Source of the DNA: Nymphaea colorata
Lineage: Eukaryota > Streptophyta > Magnoliopsida > Nymphaeales > Nymphaeaceae
Assembly: GCF_008831285.2 (NCBI RefSeq)
Contig: NC_045146.1
Span: 20,329,149-20,393,148 of the forward strand
Reading direction: 5' to 3'
Length of the DNA stretch: 64,000 nucleotides
The notes under the pieces were generated by a model. It was not told where the DNA came from. It made no database searches and worked only from the letters and a program-made list of their open reading frames with translations. Positions within the stretch are counted from its first letter, which is position 1. Every line of letters begins with the position of its first letter. Shown here piece after piece: positions 11,766-22,346 of the stretch. A program made the translations under genes and the position numbers.

Positions 11766-14700
11766 ACTTTTTATTATTCAGATGCAGAGTGGTGTTAAGC
11801 GCCCTTGAGGCCTCGCTCGTGGTTGTTGGCTTCATAAATCATAATAGTAGCGATGACGCGTTCTATCGATCACCAGATGCTCTGCTGCAGATTCAGATAT
11901 GAAACTGGATACTGAATTCAAATTTGTTTGGTAATCGGAACCAGATCTTTTCTCTAAGCACCACGAGTAGCGGCAGCGTTCATTACCCGAAAGTTTTGAA
12001 ATCCACATTGCTTGTATGCAAGCAACCCCAGATTAACGAAGCGTACAAAATATTGGGGCAATATTGCCGGAAAAGGGGCGAATTTTCCTCCTTAATTAGA
12101 GACTAACGCTGGGGCATCCCCCACAGATATAGTTGCGGTAAGCAAAAAAAAAAAAAAAAAAGAGTTAAGAGTGTTTGAAAAGGACTTGCATTTAAATGGT
12201 GTTCATGAACTTCACAGACTGCGCATGCTTTATGAACCACGTGAGTTCCATTCCAGACCATGTATTACTCACTTTGGCCTCAGCATGATCTCAGACGCAC
12301 AGTAACTGCTGTTATATATGGCCTCGCCACAATGGAGGAGTCCCACATTAGCGAAGCATCTGACTTTCCCTATTCCGACTTCACCATTTCGGCGAATGCC
12401 CATGATCATGCAATGCTGATCCAAAATAGGCGAATTAATTGGCCTTTTCTAGCGAAAGTTGTAAGCATTTTTGTCATCTCTACTTCTTGCAGTACCACAT
12501 GCACTCCAAATTACGCAATAAAATCTTACTTTCTTCTTCTTCTCTCTCTCTCTCTCTTCCACACAGGCAGTCGACAGCGCGTGGTAATTAAATTAGACGG
12601 TGGAACACTATTTGAGAGTCTAGCTGCAGGGAGGGGACAAAGACAAGGGATCTTGACTTCAAAGGGAGCGATTAAATTATAAGAGTTCAGAGGCGTCTTT
12701 GCTTTTTGTATTTTTATGGGGCTGGGGCCTGGGGCCTGGGGCTGGGGCTGGGGCCTGGGCCTGGGCCTGGGCCTTCCCCATCGTCCATGATGTAAAGAAG
12801 GAATCCTCATTATCACGACCATGACGGGTCGGCATCGTTCAGGACCTTTCTTTTCAAAAGAAGGGGCAGGATGAAGTCTGAAGATGGTCAGGTCAGGCGA
12901 ACTCCTCCCTCCAATGTGTGGTGCTAGCTTTTTCTGTGCTTCATAATCACCGGAGCCAGTGGGTGGGGGGGCCTTTCGCTTCCTCCCTTGTATTGTCTCT
13001 TTACTTTTACTTTCACGAGAGATGGTGGCAGGGAAGAGATGATTCCACATATGAAATATTCTTTTTTTCACTATTGGGAAACGCTCCTTTTCTTTTCTTT
13101 TCGTTTCTTCCATTTTTCTACGATGAAACATGCTAAGGGTTTATTCTTAGAAGAGGCGATTGGAATTGATGGAGATCCCTTTCTCTCTCGGTCGAACTTA
13201 ACTTTGGTAACGTCGCTTTCTGTTTATTTAATTGTGACGTCAAGGCCGAGCTTGCCGATTCCAGATCGAACCGAATGGAGAAGAGATTGTTAGGTTGCTT
13301 TTAATGTGCGTTAGGAGACGATGATGTGCTCCGTCTTTTTCTTCCTGTTTGGTTTCGATCATGATCGCAAATCTCGTCCTCGACGACAGACGCGAAGGAA
13401 CAAAATCTGAGAGAATGCTTGGCGCATCAACCATTACTTCTTTGCAACACACGACGGTTGTGATGCTTATTATGTTGCAGGTGCTCTCAGTATCTCTGGT
13501 TTGTCCGTTACTGATCGGAAAGAAAGAGTTTTGTTTACCGCAAATTCAGAGATAACAAATGGAGAGAGAGAGAGAGAGAGAGTATTTGGCCCTGCTGTTA
13601 TACATGGAATTTTTTATCACAGCGGTATGCAATTTTGCTTACTAAGCTGATTAAAAATGGTGACAATATTGTGCTTCTCTTTCTAAACTTTGCCTTTCCA
13701 TCAGGCTAATTAAGAAACATCGGTGAGGGGAAATTGGGATATTTCCTACAATTTTTTGATTTTTTCTTGAGAAGATCTGGACAAATTTTGGTGGATAGAT
13801 GTCGATCAGGTCATGATTCAAGGGTAATGGTGATATCAAGAAAAAATCGAGCTCTTCTTGTATTATTAATGATAATATTGCAAATTTAGTTCAATGCCCT
13901 GGACAAGTTGTCTCAATTATATTTTTACGGAGATGCGCTAGCAAAAAGACCGTGTTCGACCTTTGCCACGTTGCTCAGGTGGATGATAACCATCTAAATT
14001 GAATTAATAAGGTAGAGCCTTCTTGACCAAAACCAAATCAAGTCAAACCTTTCTTGATTTCAACAATAAAAACACTTGGACCTAAACAATTGAAATAAAC
14101 ACAAGTTCAAAACCGACACAGTGTCCAGATTGCCAATGTTCGTCCATCACAAGACTAAGGTCGTCACTTCATGAGCCATAATCTATCAAGAACTACCTAT
14201 AGAGATAAAAAGATGGGTCAGAATTTCTGTGAGTATGAAAAAATCCAGTCAAGAATGGAACATGGCCCAACAAAATAATATTTGATTTTGTAAAACAAAT
14301 TCCTCTAAGGGCCTGATGATTCACAATCGTAAGTCTCCAAATCTTAACATGTATTAGAATTACGTCTCATTATAAAAAACGAGGTGTACAAAACCTCTAA
14401 AATTTCGTAGATTTCTGACTGTGGCCTATCATTAGAATTGGTATAGTCATGGTGCCAAGCAACAACAGAAATCCCCATGGGCATAACTCACGGGCAGAAC
14501 ATTACATATCTTCACCAAGCGATCCAACAGATCGAGGGTTACCTACGGTGAAGCCTCCTGAGATATCCCAGATCGTCACTGCAGCCGTAGGGTCCCTCTA
14601 GGAACTCGGGGTGAGGGACCAGGAGACGCCTTGTTCTCCAACAAAAAAAGTAAAATCTCGGCCCTTGAAACCCAATACCCTGTGGGCCCTCCAGTACAAA

Positions 14701-16762
14701 CAGAAGAGTGTGTGTCAACAATGAGCTCAAGCGCACCACTACCTCCCGAAACGAAACCAAACACTGGGCAAAGCACAAGCTCGCACATGCATATACCAAT
14801 ACATACACAGTGCACGTTTCGCCTACGAAATTCGAATATGAGGGTTTATCATCACTAGACATCGTCTATTACCTCTCACAGAAACCACCCTCAGGCTCGG
14901 TTTCCCAAACATAAACAGTAAGCTATTTTTCTAACTTAATTTAATGGCAAGAAAGCAAAATCGAACAACCATGAAACAACACAAGAATTATCACCTCCAG
15001 AAATCTCAAATAATAATATAATTATCATTTGGAAACAAGAAATTTATATTTAAATTCTCAGAACGTGGCTATTATTCCGAACTTAATTTCAGAATCCTTT
15101 TTCTGAAATTTTGCAGCAAACTCCGGGTACCAAGGAGCAATAATACATAACATTTCAGTTTTCTCCTGAAATTACAAACAAATCTATAAAAACCCTCTCT
15201 TTGAAATTTTTAAGAACTTGGAGGTACTAATTTGTAATTTCAAATGAAATCTCTGGCTTTTGCTGAAATTAACTTTCGCAAGCCTCTTTCTGAAAAGGTT
15301 TCCAGCAAAAAGGTTGCGGCATAAATTTCTAGAAATTGTAACAGCATTTCTGAGAAATTCGCTAATAAGGCGGACTAATTTTCCCAAATTTGATATAAAT
15401 TAGGTCAAACCCTAGATTTTCCTCATTTTCTAGCCTGACTTTCTCTCTCCTCCCGGACTGCTCCTTTCTCTCCCGATTCGCCCGGCGGTGGAGCTTCCAT
15501 CGGTTCTTCAGCCATCACAAACCAGAGAGAAACCAAGCCGGAGGGAGAGATCTCTTCTTCTCCCGCGAGATACGGCATTGGGTTTCCCCATTGCTGCGCC
15601 TACCGACCAACCGATACTCCCAGCCACCGCCGCCTCCTTTGCTGCTCCCATTTTGCAGCATCGCCTCGTGAGGAAGACGACTTCCCAACTTCAATGGCAT
15701 CCTTCTCGGTCTCCCCCTCGCTATGACAGTGAGGAATCAATAGGGAAAAGGGAATGACAGGGGATGATGCCTTGTTCCTCTTCTTCGCCAAATTGCCTCT
15801 GCAACTAGTACGAAAAAGACGCCCCCCTTCTTTTTCTTTTCTTTTTTTCTAATCAGTCGGGCGATTGGTTCTTCCCGTCGATGGAGCTGCGGTACTTCCT
15901 TCCCTCATTCTTATTTATTTGTTGTTTTTGAGTTACCCAGATGTTTAGCAGAGTATAACCCACCTGCTGTCGACAACGTTTTGTGTTTGATGAAGTATTT
16001 GGTTTGGGATGACAACAGTCTTCCCCCTTAATGTTGTATAACAGTTTTTGTGGCCAGACCCTCCGTTCTGGTATATAATTTTTTTTGTTTTGTATCTGTG
16101 GTTGGTTTGAAATTTTCTAACGCAGCCTTATCTCATACATGCCTGCTCCGTTTTTGTGTTGATTGTAGACTCAGTTTCTCACAGATGAAATAATAAGAGA
16201 AAAACAAAGAGAAACACTTAATCTAGGCATATGAACATATAGATTCACTGTTATAGCATGCATAAAAATATAACTATTTACCAGAAGTCAAACAGAAATT
16301 ACCAAGACTACATGATCCATTCATAGTTTAACATTCTCATACCTTTTCCAAATCCGAGATAACTTCCCGCCAGCAACTTCTACTTCTGGTTCTTTTTTCA
16401 ACAGTCAACAACTTCGATCTCAGCCAAAAGAAAGTGAAGATGAGGATGTCCCTCGCTCTCTATTTCTCTCTTTCTTGTTGATGGACTCTCTCGTTTAGGG
16501 CTGCTACAAAATGAGTGATTAATTGTTGTAAAATATGGTTAAATACACTCTCTACAAGACCTCCCTCCTTGTCATACGAGTGTTGTGGTTACCCTTTGCA
16601 GTTACCACCTCATCCCTATCCTTTCCATAAATATTTCTTTTATGATAAACTTAACAGTTTGAAATATTCATTAGGAATCATTTAATCTTTTATTTATGGC
16701 TCCTCCCAAATTCACGTTTCAATTATTTAAGGGAACTTAAAAAAAATAGTGGGTCTTACATC
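11766..16762. other. Spacer between RabGAP and the gypsy element
   Basis: No gene recognised. It contains a GGGCCTGGGG minisatellite (12718-12773) and a GA microsatellite (13560-13582). Around 15400 a TATAAA-like box followed by AAACCCTAG and a GC-rich CT tract looks like an LTR promoter/R region, but no terminal pair was found. The part just below 16762 should be the 3' LTR of the minus-strand gypsy element. Confidence 0.4.
12718..12773. repeat. G-rich minisatellite (GGGGCCT/GGGCCT units)
   Basis: Tandem GGGGCTG, GGGGCCT and GGGCCT units over about 56 bp. A long open frame across it on the minus strand (12526-13131) reads Pro-Arg/Pro-Gln repeats and is probably not a gene. Confidence 0.85.
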
Positions 16763-16773
16763 ATTCCCCTCTA
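16763..16773 (-). other. Polypurine tract and start of presumed 3' LTR
   Basis: On the minus strand AGAGGGGAA is followed by TGATGTAAGACCCAC, a usual PPT-LTR junction in this group. The LTR would extend to lower coordinates; its far end was not found. Confidence 0.55.
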
Positions 16774-16807
16774 AAAAGAACTTTTGTCCTCGAAATTTGA
16801 GCGCACA

Positions 16808-17050
16808 TTATTGAAACAATTGGGGATAACTCTTTTTCGTGTCCTCTTCTGGCTCCCACGTGCACTCTTTGATGTCATGATGCTGCCACTCTACTTGAAC
16901 TAGTGGAATAGTCTTCTTCAGCAACACATGTTCTTTTCGGTCTACAATCCGAAGTGGCTTTTCTTCTGTAGTCATATCCTCTTGCAAATCAATTTCTTTA
17001 TAGTCTATCACATGCAAAGGATCATGTATGTACTTTCTTAGCACCGACAC
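16808..17050 (-). pseudogene. gypsy integrase C-terminal chromodomain-like tail
   Basis: PLVQVEWQHHDIKECTWEPE followed by EDTKKSYPQLF matches the C-terminal end of plant chromoviral integrases. This is why the element is placed among chromoviruses. It ends shortly before the purine tract. Confidence 0.75.
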
Positions 17051-17336
17051 GTGAAATATTGGATGAACATGGCTATACTGCGGTGGCAGTGCAATTCGAT
17101 ATGCAACCTCTCCAACTTTTTCTTAGGTTCAATTTTCCTTTCTTTTTGAATCGAAAAACACATTTGGTGGGTGATATCTTGACAAATACATGATCTCCTG
17201 TTTCAGAAGTCAGCTCTCTTCATCGTTAGTCTGCATAACTCTTTTGTCGACTTTGAGCAGCCAAAAGTTTCTTTCTAATCATGTTGACTTGGTTAGTGTA
17301 ATGTTGGATTACTAAAGGATCCTCAATCTTGTTGTC

Positions 17337-18010
17337 TCATATCTCGGTCCAACATGATGGTAATCTACAAGGTCGGCCATAAAGAACTTCAAATGATGTC
17401 ATTCCAATGCTAGAGTGATAGCTGTTGTTGTAGGCAAATTCGGCCAACTTTACATGTTTATCCCCTTCACCCTTCCATTGCAAAACACAAGCTCTTAACA
17501 TGTCCTCAAGAGTTTGAATTGTCCGCTCAGATTGCCCATCTGTTTGTGGATGTAATGTTGTACTTAGTTTCAAATTTGTTCCCAACGCTTCCTGTAACCT
17601 TCCCCAGAACTTGGATGTAAATCTTGGATCTCTGTCGGAGATGATTGATTTAGCAATTCCATGAAGTCTTACAATTTCATCAACATACAAATCTACCAGA
17701 CTTTTAAGGATAGGAAGGAAATGTGCAGATTTAATTAGGCGGTCCACTACTGCCCAAATAGCATCTACTGTCGTCGAGTACATGGTAACCCCACTATGAA
17801 ATTCATGGTGATGTCTTCCCATTTTCATTGGAGAATCTCTATTTGTTGCATCAAGCCACCCGATTTCTGATGTTCCACTTTAACCTATTGACACACCAAG
17901 CGTCGTGAGACGAACTCAGCGATCTCTTTCTTCATTCCTGACCACCAAAAGTTTATCCTTAAATTTTGATACATCTTGATGTTTCCTGGATGTATGGTGT
18001 ATCTTGTTTT
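17337..18010 (-). pseudogene. gypsy integrase remnant
   Basis: A damaged H2C2 zinc-finger region with FWWSGMKKEIAEFVSR near 17930 is followed by the DDE core: VVDRLIKSAHFLPI, ISDRDPRFTSKFWGRLQ and LHPQTDGQSERTIQTLEDML. Stops lie between the zinc finger and the core. Confidence 0.9.
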
Positions 18011-18400
18011 GTGTGTCTCTTCTAGCAACTTGTTTTTCACCTCCAGATCATTCGAAACTCACAATATACCGTTGAACCATACAGATTCATCATCATCTTC
18101 AGAATAAGGAATTTATTCCTTCTTGTGACACTCAAATCTCAACTTTGCATATTCATGGCTCTGCTTTTGTTTTTTAATGATTTCTTCAAGGAATCTATCT
18201 CTAATTATTCCAGCACACTTCACATTTGCATTATCATCTCGTAATGGATGCCATTATTCAAAGTCTTCCACTAAATTCCATGTCTGCATTAACAGTCCAC
18301 CAGCTTTAGCAGGCGTCTTTCTGCTGAGTGCATCAGCTACAACATTAGTCTTTCCTGAATGGTACTTTATCTCAAAGTCGTAATCTTTGAGATTTTGCAG

Positions 18401-19021
18401 TCATCTTCTCTGTCTTAGATTCAATTCCTTCTGTGGGAACAAATATTTGAGAGATTTGTGGTCAGAAAATACTTTAAATTCCACACTATAGAGGTAATGT
18501 CTCCATATTTTTAGTGCAAATACCACAACTCCTAATTTCAGATCGTGCGTTCGATAATTTTTCTCATGTGGTTTCAGTTGTCTAGAGGCATATGCTATGA
18601 CTTTGTCTCTTTGCATAAGCACGACTCCATAACATGTTCCTGACACATCAGTATATACCACAAACTCTTTCCTCTCATTTGGCAGTGTTCGAATTGGTGC
18701 GTTTGTCAAATTGTCCTCCAACGTTTGGAAATTCTTCTGACAATCTTCTATCCATGTAAATTTGATGTCCTTTCGTAGTAATTTAGTCATTGGGGTTGCA
18801 ATTTTTGAGAAATCCTTAATGAACTTCCTGTAGTAACCTGCCAAACCAAGAAAACTTATGATTTCTCTTACATTAGTTGACGCATTCCATTGTTGTACAA
18901 CTTCCACTTTGACCGAATCAACTGATACTCCCTCCTTCGAGATTATGTGTCCCAAGAAATTTACTTTGTCTAGCCAAAACTCGCACTTGGAATACTTGAC
19001 ATACAATTGATTTTGTCTCAC
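18401..19021 (-). pseudogene. gypsy reverse transcriptase thumb and RNase H remnant
   Basis: One open frame of about 206 codons. It includes [33 protein letters not shown], the RNase H start VVYTDVSG and [10 protein letters not shown]. The second catalytic acidic residue, normally Glu in the HDLEL motif, is Lys here ([11 protein letters not shown]), so the RNase H would be inactive. Confidence 0.9.
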
Positions 19022-19029
19022 ATCTTCAT

Positions 19030-19582
19030 CACCAGCTCATTATGTACTACATGTGATACTTCACACTCCGAGTATACTAATATATCGTCGATGAACACTA
19101 CGACGATTCAGTCTAAGTACTCATGAAATATCCGATTCATGGGATCCATAAAAGCTGCTGGTGCATTTGTGAGTCTGAAAGGCATCACTCGAAACTCATA
19201 ATGCCCATAACGTATGTGAAATGTTGTTTTGGGAATATTCCTTAATTCGCAATTGATGGTATCCTGACCTCAAGTCTATCTTAGAAAACACCTTTGCTTT
19301 CTTTAATTGATCAAATAAATCTTTGATTCTAGGCAATGGATATCTGTTCTTGATTGTAACCTGGTTCAACATTCGGTAGTCAATACATAATTGCATTGAC
19401 CCATCTTTCTTCTTCATAAACAGAACCGCTGCTCCCCAAGGTAACACACTTGGACGGATGAATCCCTTGCTGGCTAAGTCTTGAATCTGTTTCTTTAATT
19501 CTTTCAGTTCTACTGGTGCCATTCTATATGGAGCCTTAGAAATAAGTGCAGTTCCTGGTATCAACTCAATGTCAAACTCCAC
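19030..19582 (-). pseudogene. gypsy reverse transcriptase remnant
   Basis: Shows [40 protein letters not shown] and [16 protein letters not shown]. An indel near 19235 shifts the frame. The catalytic motif FIDDILVYS (about 19076-19102) follows in the new frame, with a stop just before it. Confidence 0.9.
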
Positions 19583-19712
19583 ATCTCATACAAGAGGCAA
19601 TCAAGGTAAATCTTTAGGGAACACGTCTGCGAAGTCCTTCACCGTACGCACCTCACTGATGGGTTTTAATTTTTGGTCGATTGCATCCATGCTAACCAAA
19701 TAGGCAGTGCAC

Positions 19713-20238
19713 CTACACGTATTTCCTTGCCTTAACTGTCGAGACAACTAGTTTTCTTTGATCTTGGGATGTTTTTACCACAAATTCTATCTTTTGAGCG
19801 TTCTCCAACTGAATCTTCAACTTTTTCCTTCTGCAATCTATTATCGCATAGTGATGGTATAACCAATCCATTCCTAGGATTACATCATACCCTATCATAT
19901 TTATTACCACAAGCTATACTGGTAATAAATGTTTATGTATTTCTATTTTCACATTTTCTAAATATGTTTTGCATGTCTTTGCTTCCCATGAGCTTAGCAA
20001 CTAACAATTCATAAGGCATATTCTTTCTTTCTAACTTTAAAAGTTTAGCAAATCTCTCAGAAACAAAGGAATGTGATGCACCAGAGTCAAACAAAATATG
20101 AGCCAAATGAGAAGGTACAAGAAGGGTACCTTCAATCAGGTTGGTGGATCTCAGATTTTCAACCGTGATCGCGTAAACTCTCCCAGGTACCTTATTCTTT
20201 CCTGGTTGGTTAGCTGCACCATGCCTCTGCTCAGCCAC
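19713..20238 (-). pseudogene. gypsy aspartic protease remnant
   Basis: The active-site sequence LFDSGASHSFVS is intact near 20080-20115, and the VILGMDWL motif characteristic of gypsy proteases is near 19870. The two halves lie in different frames, so the protein is broken. Confidence 0.85.
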
Positions 20239-20489
20239 TTTCTTCTTTGGGCGTGGTAGTGTAAAATGTCCTTATGTTCTGTAGTAGAAACATGCCCCGA
20301 CATGTCTGTAACATGTTTTACTGGGATGCTTGTATTTGAGGCATTCCTCATCCTGCCTGGATGAAGATGACCTTTGTCTCTTGAATCTACCCCCTGATTC
20401 ACCCTGTCACTGCGCCTCCTCTTGAACATGTTTGACCTCGACTTGGACCGCAGGAATTCATTCATCGTGTCTGTCCCATGAGTCATGTT

Positions 20490-21112
20490 CTAGTTCTCAT
20501 CAAAACATGTGGCCATGTCAATTGCATCATCTAAGTCTCGTGGGCGACTACCCATTACTTTGCTCCCCAACTCGACTTTAAGTCCTCTGATGAACTTATT
20601 TGCTCTGTCTGTATCAAAAGTATACACATGGGGGCTGTACTTTTCCAAGTGTCTGAATTTGGCGACGTATTCGTGCAAACTCATACTCCTTTGTTGAAGT
20701 TCCAAGAATTCTTGCATGTGTTTCTCCCATGTTAAGGCTGGGATGTAAGCATATGTGAATGCTCCCTTGAATTCTTCCCAAGTCGTTTCATGATTTGTGA
20801 ACTTTACTTCACGTTGGGTCTGCCATCATTCCTCAACATCTCCCTTTAGCATAAAAGTCCATACCGAACCTTCTTGTTGTCAGGCACGTCCAGAGTGGTA
20901 AAGATCTTTTCAGTTTCTTTTATCCACTCTTCTGCATCGTCAGCGGTGCCTTTCCCATGAAACTTTGGAGGATTCAAACTCATAAATTGTTGGTGAGTTA
21001 CGCCCCTTGCCTCACCGATCGTTGTCTCATTTGTATCTGTACTGGTTCCTCCTAAAGGAACAGTCTGCGCCAGTCTATGCATCAACTCTGTAATCATATG
21101 TAAGGTGTTCAT
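20490..21112 (-). pseudogene. gag: gypsy gag remnant
   Basis: Retrotransposon gag sequence includes NPPKFHGKGTADDAEEWIKE near the start and MQEFLELQQRSMSLHEYVAK further on. A frameshift near 20846 and in-frame stops divide it. The nucleocapsid zinc knuckle just downstream (about 20270-20320) is damaged: one CCHC cysteine is lost and a stop lies inside. Confidence 0.85.
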
Positions 21113-21419
21113 AATGAACGCTTGTTGTTGTTGGATGTTTCTAACATGCGTCCTAGGTCCAGTTTCGGCTCTGGGTGTTACAAGGAGTTATAGCTCTTCC
21201 ATTAACACTCCCTCCTCTAGTGCGTGCCATTGAAACTACACCGCGCAGAGGAAAACAAAAATATAACAATTATATTCACAATTAAAGTAATCCATTAGTA
21301 CTACTATAAAACTTTAAAGCTTAATATTCATAATAAATTGAAAACGCCCTTCTTTAACAGGCTCAGATAACCTTTCTTCTGCTTGTGATCAACATTGGCA
21401 TTGAACTAGAACTCTAGAC

Positions 21420-21437
21420 ACTGTGCATTGATACCAA
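21420..21437 (-). other. Primer-binding site, initiator Met-tRNA type
   Basis: The minus strand reads TTGGTATCAATGCACAG. The first eight bases of TGGTATCA match the usual iMet-tRNA primer site; the rest has diverged. Confidence 0.6.
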
Positions 21438-22216
21438 TCGAAGGTGGGTTGCATTTTAAGACTCAGCCTCACAATCTCGACGCTTCATTGAGTGAGGGTA
21501 TTGAAACTTTGCACACTAATTTTCTTGAGGGACGAAAGTTTTTAGCCTTCTTTATGTTTGGCATAAAAGGTATTTTATTGTTATTAACTTGGCAATATAT
21601 GTAAATGGAACGATAATGTTTTATATTTGTTGTTAGATTTCACATGTGTTGAGGTCAACATCACAAAAATGGAGTATCAAAAATTCTATATATACATGAA
21701 AATGTTGTTCATATTAAAATAGATTAGTGCGATTTTTTCTCCCAGTAAGAGAAAAACTAGCCTTGAGAAAAATCAGACCTTAAACAATTGGAGGGAGGGG
21801 GCTGTAAAATCCCTTTGGGCCGTAAGATTCATCGAGCTACAAGTGATACACCATGCTTTTTATTTATGATGTTAAAAAATAGAGTCATCCTCACGAGTAT
21901 TTGCGCAACAATATAAACAGTCTAGTCTAAATAGGTTTAAACATGACTTTAAATAGTGTCAAACATAGGAAAAATGTCAACTCAAACAGGTACTAACTAT
22001 CTAGCCTGTTTAAAATACTTATGAACCGTGATCATGTTTGTAGAATGTTAAATTTTAGGATATATACTTTGAGTCTTGACTTATGCTCATACGTACTTTA
22101 TATAAGAAAGCCATGACTTAATATACAATGTTGAGTCTTAGGATGGCACCTTCATTTCGTGAAATTAAACTTGGTTTTATGATAACCAATTAGTTTTGAA
22201 AACTTGGTTTATTTGT

Positions 22217-22346
22217 TTGAATGATGCACCCAAAACCTGGTTTTTCATGAATAACATGAGGGGTTAAATTTTTTCGTTCCTTTTTACACAACTAAGTTTC
22301 ATCAAATTTGTGGTTTCCTCAAACCCAGTTTTGATGGCACCCAAAC
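22217..22346. mobile_element. Possible small MITE
   Basis: The left end GTTTGAATGATGCACCC..AAAACCTGG and the reverse complement of the right end (GTTTGGGTGCCATC..AAAACTGGG) are alike over roughly 28 bp with gaps. A further related copy of the end sequence follows at 22389-22420. No target duplication was confirmed. Confidence 0.35.

Larger units (their letters stand above)
16763..21437 (-). mobile_element. Degenerate Ty3/gypsy chromovirus (Tekay/Del-like)
   Basis: Domain order on the minus strand is gag, zinc knuckle relic, aspartic protease, reverse transcriptase, RNase H, integrase, chromodomain-like tail. This is the Ty3/gypsy order. A primer-binding site like that for initiator Met-tRNA (TGGTATCAATGC) lies at the 5' end and a purine tract AGAGGGGAA at the 3' end. 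Stops and frameshifts interrupt every long domain, so it is a dead copy. I could not match a 5' LTR to the presumed 3' LTR by eye. Confidence 0.9.

Noticed and set aside
12526-13131. 201-codon open frame on the minus strand
   Set aside because: Driven by a G-rich minisatellite (Pro-Arg/Pro-Gln repeats) and CT-rich ends; no domain, no homologue recognised.
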